From: an uncultured Erythrobacter sp.
GTDB lineage: Bacteria; Pseudomonadota; Alphaproteobacteria; Sphingomonadales; Sphingomonadaceae
DNA: 64,000 nucleotides
Direction: 5' to 3'
Assembly: GCA_947488155.1 (NCBI GenBank)
Contig: CANKYK010000002.1
Coordinates: 254,001-318,000 of the forward strand
Shown here: positions 25,751 to 36,800 of the stretch, piece by piece
Position numbering within the stretch: the stretch's first letter is position 1
Layout of the letters: every line of letters starts with the position of its first letter
The notes under the pieces: model-generated
Database searches by the model: none
The model's input: only the letters and a program-made list of their open reading frames with translations
What the model was told of the DNA's origin: nothing
Made by a program: the position numbers and the translations under genes

Positions 25751-28597
25751 TTATTCGGCTGAAGGCAGCTCGCGCACCTCCACAGGCATCCCGAGCTGCT
25801 CCAGCTGGCTTTGAACGACGCTGGCATCGCCAACGACAACCCAAACGAATTTATCGGCGCTGATCGCGGCGCGTGCGGCGGCGTCCAGGCTTTCCTTGGT
25901 TTGGCCGCGATAGCGATCTACCAGCGTCTCATGGTAGTTGTCCGGGCGCTTAAACTGGGCGTTGGTCTGCAAAGCGCGCAGCACGGCGGCAGAGGTCTCA
26001 AATCGGCCGGGCAGTTCACCAACTTCTGCGGCAACATTGCGCGCAAGCTCTTCGTCGGTCACGCCATTGGCTGTAAGGAACTCAGTGGTTTCGCGGATCA
26101 TCTCCGCCACTGAATCGCCAGTGCGATCGGCCTGAACGCCGCCAGAGATTTGGTACACCACCGCGTTTTCACGTGCCTGCGCTCCACCGCGCACGCCATA
26201 ACTCCAACCCTTGGTTTCGCGCAGATTGTAGTTCAATCGGGCGAGGAAGTTGCCGCCTAGCGAGTTGTTGGCATTGGTGAAGTCGACATAGGCCGGATCG
26301 CTTGCATCCAACGGGGTCAGTTGCGCCCCAAGGATGAAGCTTTGCGGTGAGTTCGGACGGTTGATCAGGATGATCCGATTGCCTTCAGCCTCCTCGACAT
26401 TTCCAAAGTTCTTAGCGCCCTTAGTCTCTGCCGGAGCGGTCCAATCGCCGAACACTGCGTTAAGCGAGGTGACGATCTCATCCAGCGGACGATCAGAGAT
26501 CACGAAGACTTCGCCATTATCCGGCCGGATCCAGCTGTCCTTGAACGTAACCAGATCATCGCGGCTAATCGCACTGACGCTCTCAACCGTGCTGGTGTTG
26601 CCGTAAGGACTGTCAGCGCCGAACACTTCCGGGCCAATCGCGCGCACCGCCACACCTTGCGGCGAATTCATCTGCTGTTTGATCCCGGTGATGGTCTGGG
26701 CGCGGACACGCTCCAGCTCGCTCGCATCAAACGCTGGCTCACGGATAATCTTCGACATCAGGTCGAGTGATGGAGTGAGGTTCGCGGAGAGCGCGGAAAG
26801 TTGGAAGGTGGAGCGATCTGCGCTGGTGTTGCTAGCAATGTTGACGCCGAGACGCTCGCGCGCCTCTGCAATATCTTGCGAGGACATTGCCGCTGTGCCT
26901 TCGTCAAACAGGCCAAGCGTCAGGCCAGCAAGCCCGTCTTTGCCCGCGGGATCAGACGCATTACCTGCATCGAATGATAAGGTGACATAGGTCGCAGGGA
27001 CTGCATCACGCTTTGCGTAGGTGACCTGCATACCATTGGCCAAGGTCGCTCGCTGCACATCAGGAAAATCGAGCTCTGCTACCGTATCGATTGGCGGCGT
27101 TGGGCGCTCAACCGAAACGGTTAGAGTGTCATCAGCTGGCGCTTCATCGGTGGCTGCATCTGCTGCTGCGACCGAAGCTGCCTCTTCATAACTTCCATCG
27201 CGCTCACCCGGTTCTAGCACCAGAGTAAAGGCAGGGCGGGTCATCCAGCGCTGCATTGCTGCTTTGACGTCGGCTGGTGTCAGCGTGGCGAGAACGTCCA
27301 GTTGGGTGCGATAAAACGCTGGGTCGCTGGCCAGCACTTCGCCCCGCGCGAGGGTTACGGCCTTGCCGTCAAAGCCGCCAACCTGCTCAAGGCCGCGAAT
27401 GGTGCCAGCCAAGGAGCTGGTCGCTGCGCGGCGCACTTCGTCTGCGTTTGGACCTTCGGCGATGTATTCCGCGATCAGCTCATCAAGGCGCGCCTCCAGC
27501 GTGGCGAGCTCTACGCCCGGACGCAAAGTGGCGCTGACGGTCAGGATACCGACGCGCTGGAAGTCGAAGTTACCCGCCGATACGCCAACGGCCAATTGCT
27601 CTTCACGCACCAGAATTTCGTCAAGGCGGCTGGAGGACAGCCCACCGAATACGCTGGCGCCCACGTTCAGCGCCGTCAGCTCGTCAGAGGTGATGCCCGG
27701 GACCGCCCAATATTTGTTGACGGTGGTCGCCGCGACCTTGTCTTTCATGACCGAGCGCACGTCTTCTTCAAGAACCGGCACGGCGGCCTCTGCTGGATTG
27801 TTGACCGGGCCGCGAGCGATCGGGCCAAACCATTTTTCGACCATCGGGCGCGCTTCGGCGGCGGAAATATCGCCGGCCAGCACCAGGGTCGCATTGTTCG
27901 GACCGTACTTGTCACGGAACCAATTGCGCACATCTTCCATGCTCGCCGCATCAAGGTCAGCCATCGAGCCGATCACAGAATGGCTGTAGGGGTGGCCTTC
28001 GGGGAACATTGTGTCGAGAATCTCGTAGAATATGAGGCCGCCCGGCTGATTGTCGCCCTGACGTTTCTCGTTTTGCACCACGCCGCGCTGGTTATCGAGC
28101 TTGGCCTGCGTCACTGCGCCTAGCAGATAGCCCATGCGATCGCTTTCCAGCCACAGCGCGCGTTCGAGCGCGGGGCGGGGCACCGTTTGGAAATAATTGG
28201 TACGGTCGAAATTGGTTGTACCGTTGTAGTCGGTAGCGCCCATTTCCTGCAGATATTGGAAATAGTCGTTCGGCGCGTTTTCAGAGCCGTTGAACATCAG
28301 GTGCTCAAACAGGTGGGCAAAGCCGGTCTGACCCTTAGGCTCGTCTTTGGAACCGACATTGTACCATACGGCAACACCAACTACCGGCGCTTTGCGGTCT
28401 TCGTGAACGATCACGGTCAGCCCGTTTTCAAGCTCAAATTCCTCAAACGGAATGGCAACCTGGGAAACCAGATCGCTGAGGTCGCTGGTCGCCTCGGAGG
28501 CTGCGGCATGATTATCCGCAATAGCAGGCGCGGCTGCGGTTGCTGCCAGCGCGAGGCCGATGGCGGTGAAAGTGGTGGTGGTGAAACGCGAAAGCAT
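25751..28597 (-). CDS. Secreted M16-family zinc metallopeptidase (two-domain pitrilysin type)
   Basis: 948 residues. A signal peptide ends at AIA-D. The first M16 domain has the inverted zinc motif HLFEH (H95, E98, H99) and the distal Glu is expected in the following helix. The second half (from about 530: FPDVQRATLANGMQVTYAKRD) is an M16 domain without HxxEH (GLAGLTLGLFDEG), as is usual for the inactive half. It degrades peptides in the periplasm. I use the ATG at 28597 rather than a TTG four codons earlier. GGGGAC precedes it. It is downstream of and on the same strand as the penicillin-acylase-family gene, but 102 bp away. Confidence 0.93.
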   Translation of the reverse strand: MLSRFTTTTFTAIGLALAATAAAPAIADNHAAASEATSDLSDLVSQVAIPFEEFELENGLTVIVHEDRKAPVVGVAVWYNVGSKDEPKGQTGFAHLFEHLMFNGSENAPNDYFQYLQEMGATDYNGTTNFDRTNYFQTVPRPALERALWLESDRMGYLLGAVTQAKLDNQRGVVQNEKRQGDNQPGGLIFYEILDTMFPEGHPYSHSVIGSMADLDAASMEDVRNWFRDKYGPNNATLVLAGDISAAEARPMVEKWFGPIARGPVNNPAEAAVPVLEEDVRSVMKDKVAATTVNKYWAVPGITSDELTALNVGASVFGGLSSSRLDEILVREEQLAVGVSAGNFDFQRVGILTVSATLRPGVELATLEARLDELIAEYIAEGPNADEVRRAATSSLAGTIRGLEQVGGFDGKAVTLARGEVLASDPAFYRTQLDVLATLTPADVKAAMQRWMTRPAFTLVLEPGERDGSYEEAASVAAADAATDEAPADDTLTVSVERPTPPIDTVAELDFPDVQRATLANGMQVTYAKRDAVPATYVTLSFDAGNASDPAGKDGLAGLTLGLFDEGTAAMSSQDIAEARERLGVNIASNTSADRSTFQLSALSANLTPSLDLMSKIIREPAFDASELERVRAQTITGIKQQMNSPQGVAVRAIGPEVFGADSPYGNTSTVESVSAISRDDLVTFKDSWIRPDNGEVFVISDRPLDEIVTSLNAVFGDWTAPAETKGAKNFGNVEEAEGNRIILINRPNSPQSFILGAQLTPLDASDPAYVDFTNANNSLGGNFLARLNYNLRETKGWSYGVRGGAQARENAVVYQISGGVQADRTGDSVAEMIRETTEFLTANGVTDEELARNVAAEVGELPGRFETSAAVLRALQTNAQFKRPDNYHETLVDRYRGQTKESLDAAARAAISADKFVWVVVGDASVVQSQLEQLGMPVEVRELPSAE

Positions 28598-28699
28598 AAT
28601 AGTCCCCAAAGAAGCTGTGCTTGAAATTGGCCTTATGGTTTTAACCTGATCGTTTTGACCCGATCATTTTGAATAGTCAGCAAATAAGCATGATTGCGC

Positions 28700-30931
28700 T
28701 CAATTGCTAACGGTATATCGCCGGGCGGCGTTGGCGATCACGTCGTCGCGCCAGAAATACACCGGCTTCAACTGATGATCGACGAACAATTGCATCTGAT
28801 CGGTGTAATGTGGGCTGTCTGGCCGGGTGATGGCCGCGCCGAACGGTTGGACCGAGCGTGAAAACACCCGCCCGCCATCGGTTGGCCACTCAACCCATTG
28901 GATAAAGCTGTCGCCGTGAACCAGCGACAATCGACCGTCATTATCTACCTGCCAGGTGGTGGAGGCGCGCAAAGTGTCGGACCCGCCATCTAGCGGTAGA
29001 TCAACATCCCCTTGGCGCAAACGCAGCAGCTCTGACATGGGCGGGTCGATCCGACCAAAGTGCTCCATCAGATGCGCACGCTTTTCCAACAGGAATTCGC
29101 GCGGGTCGGGCGCGTCGTTTTTGTTCTGATATTCGGCCGACATATATTCTCGGATCATCAGCAGAGCGAGCGCGTCGGCCGGGCCTTCGCTGTCGGCGGT
29201 GAAATCCCAGCTGAGCAGCAGATCGCGCGCCTCGGTAAGGCCGGCGTCGCCCGCCGGATCGAGCGCCTCCACCGCATCCCACAAATCCGCGACATAGCCC
29301 GCGCGCTCGTAGGTCACGTCATATTTTATCCGCTCCAGGTTTTCGCGATCGAGCACGCCCGCCTCAGACAAGAGCATCCACGCGCGGCGCGAGCGGTTGG
29401 TCTGCTTTCGCTCGACACCCAGAACGGGCGAGAAATCCGCCGGATCGAGGTCGCTGCCAGCGCCCGCCGCAGTGAAGGGCTCGTTGTTGGAGTTATAGAG
29501 CCATCCGGACGCGGGGTTTATCAGCTTGGGCAGTTCCTCATAGCTCACCGTTCCTTCCCAGATTAGATCGCTGCGATTGCCGGGCAGAACGCCGCGCCAA
29601 TTGGCCTCTACCTCATCCAGCTCTGGCCGGTCCGGGATCGCCGCATTGTAGACATAGGCGATGTTACCCGCCTTATCGGCATAGATGAAATTGGTGCTGG
29701 GAATGTCCATTCGCTCCATTTGCGTCTGCCATTCTTCCAGATCGGTCGTCTTGTTGAGGCGGTAATAGGCATCGAGCTGATCGAGGCTGTCCATCGCGCC
29801 ATAACGGATCGCAAAAGCGCCCTTGTTATTGATGATGACCGGGCCGTGGACGCTCCGGTGTACGGTGCGGCGCACGGGCAGGGTGATCGGGCCGAGCTTA
29901 ACCGGCAGGGTTACGGTCTGGCTTTCCAGATCGCGCCATTCGCCATCGAGCTCATAGCGCGTGCCGCTCTCATCCAAGGTCAGCTCGTATATATCCGTCA
30001 TATCCGGGCGGTTGACCGTATTGGTCCAACCAAGGTGGCGGTTATGGCCAAGGAATGGGAAGGGCGATCCGGGGAAGTTTGCCCCAGTGAAATGCCAGCC
30101 TTCCTCGCTTTCCACCGTCAGCTCGTACCATGCGACGCCGCCGCGCAGCGGCTGGTGCGAGTTCGAGATCAGCGTTGTCGGCCCGCCCGACTTGTCCGGC
30201 GTTACGGCAAAGGCGTTGGACCCCAGCAATCCCGCATCATCGCCCGCTGCGGGCAAGGGGTGAGGGCGGTAGGAGGCCTGTTCGCTCTCAGTTTGTGCCT
30301 CTCCCGGTGCATCATTGCTGGGGCCAGGCGCGCGGGGAAAGCCGGGAATGTCGGGGCCAAACTCGCGGCGCAGCTCCTCTCCAGCCACCAGCGGCCCGAT
30401 CACATTACCCAGCCCAAAGAAAAACGGTTGGCGCAGGGCAAATCCGGCGGCCACATCTTTGCCGTTCATAGGAAACAAGTTTGCTAGCTTCACCTCGCCG
30501 GGATTGTCCGCCGCATATTGGTTGAGGCCGGTAGCGTAGGCCTCAAACAGGGCGCGAGTGTCCGCTGGCAGAGCGTCATAGTGCCGGTCCGCCGTGCCGC
30601 GGGCATCGAGCAGGTGATAGGCAAAGTCGAACTGCGCGCCTTCTTCGCCCGCAATCGCTCCGTAGCGTCCGCGAGACATTGCCGCGACATCCTGCAGTGT
30701 GAAGAAGTCATCTTCTGCCTGAGCAATCGCCACACCAAAGGCGACATCGGCATCGGTCTTGCCGTAAATCTTCGGCACGCCAAATTCATCGCGAATGATT
30801 TCAGCGCTGTATTGGTTCTTTTCCGGAGCCTCAGCGGAGGTGGCAAAAAACGGCTCCCACGTCGCCAATCCAATAAAGCCCGTGATCAGCAATACCAGCA
30901 GCGTCGCCGCGCTGCGCTTAAACCATTTCAT
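28700..30931 (-). CDS. Penicillin acylase family protein (N-terminal nucleophile hydrolase)
   Basis: 743 residues. An N-terminal hydrophobic segment (LLVLLITGFIGLATW) exports or anchors it. The alpha chain (AEIIRDEFGVPKIYGKTDADVAFGVAIAQAEDDFF) is followed by the autocleavage site GLLGSNAFAV, giving the catalytic Ser238. The beta chain contains SNSHQPLR, GSPFPFLGHNRHLGWTNT and a late RASTTWQVDNDGRLSLVHGDSF. Members hydrolyse penicillin G, cephalosporins or acyl-homoserine lactones. The substrate cannot be read from sequence. It is divergent from clpB. Confidence 0.92.
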   Translation of the reverse strand: MKWFKRSAATLLVLLITGFIGLATWEPFFATSAEAPEKNQYSAEIIRDEFGVPKIYGKTDADVAFGVAIAQAEDDFFTLQDVAAMSRGRYGAIAGEEGAQFDFAYHLLDARGTADRHYDALPADTRALFEAYATGLNQYAADNPGEVKLANLFPMNGKDVAAGFALRQPFFFGLGNVIGPLVAGEELRREFGPDIPGFPRAPGPSNDAPGEAQTESEQASYRPHPLPAAGDDAGLLGSNAFAVTPDKSGGPTTLISNSHQPLRGGVAWYELTVESEEGWHFTGANFPGSPFPFLGHNRHLGWTNTVNRPDMTDIYELTLDESGTRYELDGEWRDLESQTVTLPVKLGPITLPVRRTVHRSVHGPVIINNKGAFAIRYGAMDSLDQLDAYYRLNKTTDLEEWQTQMERMDIPSTNFIYADKAGNIAYVYNAAIPDRPELDEVEANWRGVLPGNRSDLIWEGTVSYEELPKLINPASGWLYNSNNEPFTAAGAGSDLDPADFSPVLGVERKQTNRSRRAWMLLSEAGVLDRENLERIKYDVTYERAGYVADLWDAVEALDPAGDAGLTEARDLLLSWDFTADSEGPADALALLMIREYMSAEYQNKNDAPDPREFLLEKRAHLMEHFGRIDPPMSELLRLRQGDVDLPLDGGSDTLRASTTWQVDNDGRLSLVHGDSFIQWVEWPTDGGRVFSRSVQPFGAAITRPDSPHYTDQMQLFVDHQLKPVYFWRDDVIANAARRYTVSN

Positions 30932-31017
30932 CGACGTGCCTCTCCCGGGACAATATTTGCCCCAGCATCGCCCGCATGCCAGACAAGGTCAACTGCGAAG
31001 CGGTGTCGCATACAGGA

Positions 31018-31047
31018 CTTGCAAAGCGCCGGTGGGAACCCACCTAG
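31018..31047 (+). promoter_or_regulatory. Possible heat-shock (sigma32) promoter of clpB
   Basis: CTTGCAAA at 31018-31025 resembles the alphaproteobacterial sigma32 -35 (CTTGAAA). CCCACCTAG from 31039 lies 14 bp after CTTGCAA and partly resembles the -10 (CCCATNT). A GGTGGGAACCCACC palindrome (31031-31044) overlaps it. The match is moderate. Confidence 0.3.
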
Positions 31048-31100
31048 TCTAGTAATACACCTCTTTTGAGGGCAGCTATTTTTTGAATGAGGGGTCTTTT

Positions 31101-33680
31101 ATGAATCTCGAAAAATTCACCGACCGGGCCAAGGGTTTTTTGCAAAGCGCACAGACAGTTGCGATCCGCATGAACCATCAGCGGATTACGCCGCTGCACC
31201 TGCTGAAGGCGTTGCTCGAAGACGAAGAGGGCATGGCAGCAGGATTGATCCAGCGTGCGGGCGGTGAGGCTGGCCTGGCGGTCAGCCAGGTCGACGAAGG
31301 GCTGGGCAAGATCCCGGTTGTGACCGGCGGCGGCGCTCAGCAGACCCCTGGTCTCGACAATGACACTGTGCGCGTGCTCGATAATGCGGAGCAGATCGCA
31401 GAGAAGGCCGGGGACAGCTATGTGACGGTCGAAATGCTGCTGGTCGCCCTGTCACTCGCATCGGGTGCCGCTGGTGAGGCGATGAAGGCCGCAAGCGTGA
31501 CCCCGCAAAGCCTCAATTCCGCCATTGATCAGCTGCGCGGCGGACGCAAAGCCGACAGCGCGAATGCCGAAAGCTCTTACGATGCGATGGAGAAATTCGC
31601 CCGCGATCTGACCCAGGCGGCGCGCGATGGCAAGCTGGATCCGGTGATTGGCCGGGACGAGGAAATTCGCCGGACGATTCAGATCCTGGCGCGGCGGACC
31701 AAGAATAACCCGGCTCTGATCGGCGAACCCGGCACGGGCAAAACTGCGATTGCAGAAGGCCTAGCGCTGCGTATCGCCAATGGTGATGTACCGGACAGCC
31801 TGAAGGGGCGCACGCTGATGTCGCTCGATATGGGCGCGCTGATCGCGGGCGCGAAATATCGCGGCGAGTTTGAAGAGCGGCTGAAATCTGTGCTCGACGA
31901 AGTGAAGAACGCCGATGGGCAGATCATCCTGTTCATTGACGAGATGCACACTCTGATCGGGGCGGGTGCAAGTGAAGGCAGTATGGATGCCTCCAACCTC
32001 CTGAAACCAGCTCTCTCGCGCGGTGAGCTGCATTGCATCGGTGCGACCACGCTTGATGAGTATCAGAAATATGTCGAGAAAGATCCGGCGCTGCAGCGGC
32101 GCTTTCAGATGGTCTATATCGACGAGCCGAGCGTCGAGGACACGATCAGCATCCTGCGCGGGCTGAAAGAGAAATATGAGCTGCACCACGGCGTGCGGAT
32201 TACCGACGGTGCGCTGGTTGCCTCGGCGCAGCTGTCGAACCGTTATATCCAAAACCGTTTCCTGCCCGACAAGGCGATTGACCTGATGGATGAGGCCGCG
32301 AGCCGCATCCGTATGGAGGTGGAGAGCAAGCCGGAGGAGATCGACGAGCTTGATCGCCGGATCATCCAGCTGAAGATCGAGGAAAGCGCGCTTGAAAAAG
32401 AAGGCGATGCCAATTCCAAGGACCGGCTGGTCGCTTTGCGGGAAGAGCTGGCCAATCTGGAGCAGGAGAGCGCAGAGCTGACCACACGTTGGCAGAATGA
32501 GCGCGATAAGATCCAGGCTGAAGGCAAGATCAAAGAAGAGCTTGATGCCGCCCGGCTAGAGCTGGAGCAGGCCCAGCGGGTCGGCGATCTCGCCAAGGCC
32601 GGTGAGCTTTCCTACGGCAAGATCCCAGAGCTGGAGAAGCGCCTGGAAGAGGCCGAAGACCTCAACGAAGACGCGCTGCTGCGCGAAGAGGTGACCGAAG
32701 AGGACATTGCAGGCGTTGTGGCCCGCTGGACCGGCATCCCGATGGAACGGATGATGGAAGGCGAGCGCGACAAGCTGCTGCAGATGGAAGAGATCATCGG
32801 CAAACGCGTGATCGGGCAGTCCGATGCGATTGTCGCCGTCTCCAAGGCCGTGCGCCGCGCGCGTGCCGGCCTGCAAGACCCGGGCCGCCCGCTAGGCTCA
32901 TTCCTGTTCCTCGGCCCAACCGGCGTCGGCAAGACCGAGCTCACTAAGGCGCTGGCTGAATTTCTGTTTGATGATGACCAGGCGCTGGTCCGCATCGATA
33001 TGAGCGAGTTTATGGAGAAGCATTCCGTCGCCCGGCTGATCGGCGCGCCTCCCGGCTATGTCGGCTATGACGAGGGCGGGGTGCTGACCGAGGCGGTGCG
33101 ACGCAGGCCTTATCAGGTGGTGCTGTTCGACGAGGTCGAGAAAGCGCACACCGATGTCTTCAACGTGCTGCTGCAAGTGCTCGATGATGGCCGCCTGACC
33201 GATGGACAAGGACGCGTGGTCGACTTTGCGAACACGCTGATCATCCTGACCTCAAACCTGGGCAGTCAGTTCCTCTCCAACCTCCCCGACGATGGTAAGG
33301 TGGCCGATGTCGAAAATGAGGTGATGGATGTGGTGCGCGGGCATTTCCGTCCTGAGTTCCTTAACCGGCTGGATGAGATCATCCTGTTCCACCGCCTTGC
33401 GATGGAGCACATGGCGCCGATTGTCGCGATCCAGGTGAAGCGCGTGCAAAAGCTGCTTAAGGACCGCAAGATCGAACTTGATCTGACCGAGGCGGCGCTG
33501 CGCTGGCTGGGCCGGGTGGGCTATGATCCGGTCTACGGCGCGCGGCCATTGAAGCGCGCGGTGCAACGCTATCTGCAAGACCCGCTGGCAGAGAAGCTGC
33601 TGGAAGGCGGCGTCCCGGATGGCTCCCTGGTGAAGATCGACGAAGGCGACGGGGAGCTGAAGATGGACGTCGAGAGTTAG
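31101..33680 (+). CDS. clpB: ATP-dependent disaggregase ClpB
   Basis: 859 residues, the normal ClpB length. Order: Clp N domain (1-145), AAA1 with GEPGTGKT at 208-215, a coiled-coil middle domain (about 400-530, e.g. [29 protein letters not shown]), and AAA2 with GPTGVGKT at 605-612, GYVGYDEGG (pore loop) and a final D2-small domain. It rescues aggregated proteins with DnaK. I use the ATG at 31101 with GAGGGG upstream; a TTG at 31083 would add six residues. A heat-shock promoter candidate lies at 31018. Confidence 0.98.
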   Translation: MNLEKFTDRAKGFLQSAQTVAIRMNHQRITPLHLLKALLEDEEGMAAGLIQRAGGEAGLAVSQVDEGLGKIPVVTGGGAQQTPGLDNDTVRVLDNAEQIAEKAGDSYVTVEMLLVALSLASGAAGEAMKAASVTPQSLNSAIDQLRGGRKADSANAESSYDAMEKFARDLTQAARDGKLDPVIGRDEEIRRTIQILARRTKNNPALIGEPGTGKTAIAEGLALRIANGDVPDSLKGRTLMSLDMGALIAGAKYRGEFEERLKSVLDEVKNADGQIILFIDEMHTLIGAGASEGSMDASNLLKPALSRGELHCIGATTLDEYQKYVEKDPALQRRFQMVYIDEPSVEDTISILRGLKEKYELHHGVRITDGALVASAQLSNRYIQNRFLPDKAIDLMDEAASRIRMEVESKPEEIDELDRRIIQLKIEESALEKEGDANSKDRLVALREELANLEQESAELTTRWQNERDKIQAEGKIKEELDAARLELEQAQRVGDLAKAGELSYGKIPELEKRLEEAEDLNEDALLREEVTEEDIAGVVARWTGIPMERMMEGERDKLLQMEEIIGKRVIGQSDAIVAVSKAVRRARAGLQDPGRPLGSFLFLGPTGVGKTELTKALAEFLFDDDQALVRIDMSEFMEKHSVARLIGAPPGYVGYDEGGVLTEAVRRRPYQVVLFDEVEKAHTDVFNVLLQVLDDGRLTDGQGRVVDFANTLIILTSNLGSQFLSNLPDDGKVADVENEVMDVVRGHFRPEFLNRLDEIILFHRLAMEHMAPIVAIQVKRVQKLLKDRKIELDLTEAALRWLGRVGYDPVYGARPLKRAVQRYLQDPLAEKLLEGGVPDGSLVKIDEGDGELKMDVES

Positions 33681-33793
33681 GGGAGGGCTGAAGAGCTTGG
33701 TCGCGTGGCTCTTCTAGACCGCGACCTCAAACTGCCTGCTCAAGTCGCCTCCTAGAGGAAGGCTTGAACGCCCAAAATCCACTGCCCACATAG

Positions 33794-33827
33794 AAAAAGG
33801 GCCCCGGTTTCCCGGGGCCCTTTCTTT
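33794..33827. terminator. Bidirectional terminator between clpB and the first TonB receptor
   Basis: GGGCCCCGG (33799-33807) pairs with CCGGGGCCC (33812-33820) over TTTC. It is preceded by AAAAA and followed by TTTCTTT, so it can end transcripts from both convergent genes. Confidence 0.85.
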
Positions 33828-33852
33828 AGGTCATGTTTGAACCTGTCGTTGA

Positions 33853-36800
33853 TTAGAACGACTTGGAGACGCCCACAGTGAAGCGACGACCGAATGGATC
33901 GCCACCAGCACCGGTAAACGTAGCAGGGATCAAGAAACCGAAGTATTCTTGGCCCTGACGGTTAAACAGGTTGGTCACGTTGAAGTTGAAGCGGAAGTCC
34001 GATTCAGTAGTGAACGAGAAGTTCGCGTCAACCGTTACGAAGTCTTCGTACTGGTCAAATTCACGAGTGTCGTTCGGGCCGGGTGCACGGTTGAACCGTG
34101 AAACCAGTTGCTCACCAGTATAGTTTACAACGGTACCGAAACCGAAATTATCGACTCTGTAATTCAAGCCGATTTGACCACGGAATTCGGGATCATCAAC
34201 GATAGCATCGATACGTTGCACGTTAACACCGGTCGACGAGTTGAAACGCTCACGGACATAGGTGAGGTTACCCCGAAGAGCGATATCACCTGGCAGGCCG
34301 ATGCCGTCGAGGCTGGTACGGTAGTTCATCGTGCCTTCGATACCTGAGTACTCAATAAGAGCACCGTTCACGGTACCAGTTGTCACAGCTGGGTTGCCTG
34401 GATCGTCAGGGATCTGACCATTGGCATCACGGCGGATCAGCGAACAGAACTGGTTCGCATTTGCCGTGTCTGTGGTGTCGAAGTTCGAGTTGTCGAAGCA
34501 AGCTGCCGCGATCTGTCCACCTGTCAGGTTAACGATCGGATCGGCCAATTCAATATCGATATAATCAACAGTGATCGCCAGATTTGGAATCCAACGTGGT
34601 TCAATCACCACGCCAAAGGTAAAGCTGTCTGCTACTTCGTTGCGCAGGTTCGGGTTACCACCTGTAAGCTGCGAAACAGAAGCGTTTTGAGCCAGAAGCG
34701 GGGTTGCGCCCGGGAATTGTGCCAAGAACGCGTTACAGTTGGCTGTCCGAGTTTCCGGAACAGCACCAGCGCCGATGCTCTGTGGTGAACAGAAATCACC
34801 AATAAATCCGCGGACGACGATTTGTGGAGCGAAGAGCTCAGTAATCGCTGGTGCACGGAACGAACGGGTGAAGTTACCACGGAAGGTGATGTCCGGAATG
34901 ATGCCGAACGCACCACCAGCACTCCATGCTGTGAAGCTACCATTCACCGAGTTGTCGACGTAACGGACGCGACCGAAGGCATCGAGACGGTTGATGAAGA
35001 AGTCATTTTCAGGAGTGATGATCGGAACGAAAAGTTCGCCGAACAATTCATTGACTTCGAAGGAACCGCCAATGTCAGAAACTGCGGCGTTTAGACCGCG
35101 ACCTTCTTCTGCAGGTTCAGACGCATCGAAGAAACCTTCTTCGCGGCGGAATTCGTAACCCACGTTGAACGATACTGGGTTGCTGAACAATTCGATCAGG
35201 TCACCACCAACGTTGGCGTTGAAGACATACTGTTCGAGTGTGGACACGTTACGATTTTCGAATGTGATGTAGTCAATCGCTTCATCCGTCGCCGTGCCAA
35301 AGCCAAATAGGCTGACCGGTGTACAGTTCGGGTCAGCAATCGGAAGGATGCCTCTGGTTGCCTCAAGACCTGGGAATGCCACGAAATCGAGGTCCGTACG
35401 GCACTCGCTGAGTGCGTTGACGTAATTTTGCAGATCGATGTCCTGACGAAGGTCAACGATCTTTGAACGACCGTAATTCAAGCTCGCTTCGTAGTTCCAG
35501 GCACGGTCGCCAAAAACTTCGAACTCACCACGGACGCCGCCAACAAAACGCAGCAGTTGATTTTCTGTGCTGGTCGAAGTGTTCGCAAGGTCAAGGTTTA
35601 CACGAGAAATCTCGAACAGTCTTTCAGTGGTCGGATCAGCGTCATCGTCGCCAAGCCCGACAAGAATACCACGGGCTTGATCGGTCAACAACGGGTTGGC
35701 TGCGCGGAAGAATACCGAGCCAAGGCTCCCGCCGAGCAGTGAGGTGTTGAAACCGGGTTGCTCAACAAGGTTTGTGCCTACCGATTCAAAGTACATGCCT
35801 TCGAAGAACAGCTCGACATTATCGGTCAGATCGTAGTTGGCATAAACCTGAGCGCTGAAACGCTCAAGATCAGATGTCAGCTGCTCGAAGTCAGCGAAGC
35901 GGAAAGCATCGCCGTCACGACCGAAGAACGCGCGGTCTTGCGTGCCTGGGTCCAACGGACGCAGAGTTCCGTCTGGATTGAAAACGAAGTTGTTTGCGCG
36001 AGCTGCCGGATCAAAGAAGCCAGCACCGCCTGTGAGATCGACAACACCGCCTTGGGTAATGCCAGGCAGACCGAAGCCTGTGCAAAGCACAATCGCTGGA
36101 ATGCCGTCGCCCGCGCCCGTGTCAGCGCCGATATTCGGATTCAAGTTCGTTGTGCGATCAATCCCGACAGCGTTCGAGCAGCCTGCAATCGCCGCACGCT
36201 CGTTTGCGCGCTGGTTCGAGAGAAGACCGTCTTGGCGAGAATAGAATGCAGTTGCAGTAACGTTACCACGGCCACCATCGAAGTTTGTGCCGAAGGTCCC
36301 AGTCAATTGGTACTGAAAGCTGTCGCCCTCTTCGGTGATCCCGGAGGTGCCACCAAGTTCAAGGCCTTCAAAATCATCCTTGAGGATGAAGTTTACGGTA
36401 CCGGCGATAGCGTCCGAACCATAAATCGGTGCACCGCCGATCGATACGACGTCGATACGTTCGATGAGAGCGGTTGGCAGGATGTTCAAGTCGACCTGAA
36501 CGCCAGGGTTAGCCAGACCATTGTTCGCGGGTGAGTTCGATGAGACAACGCGGCGACCATTGATCAGGGTCAGAGAGCGTTGTGAGCCAAGACCAAAGAT
36601 GTTGATGAAGTTGGCGCCAACACCTGACTCACCTTGGTTGCCATCTGGCGTGACGGAGTTCCGAATAGCCGGAAGGTCGTTCAGCGCGTCCGCAGCGTTG
36701 ATGAAGTTACGATCACGAAGATACGCATCATCAATAAACTGAGTCGGTTCAAGGTTTTCAATGTTTGGATTGCGGATACGCGAACCCGTAACAATGATGC

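Noticed and set aside
26200..27300. Second M16 domain without HxxEH, considered as damage.
   Set aside because: Two-domain M16 peptidases normally keep one inactive half.
33690..33760. GGTCGCG...CGCGACC pairing after clpB as a second terminator.
   Set aside because: Short stem, long loop and no T-run; the strong bidirectional terminator lies further on.
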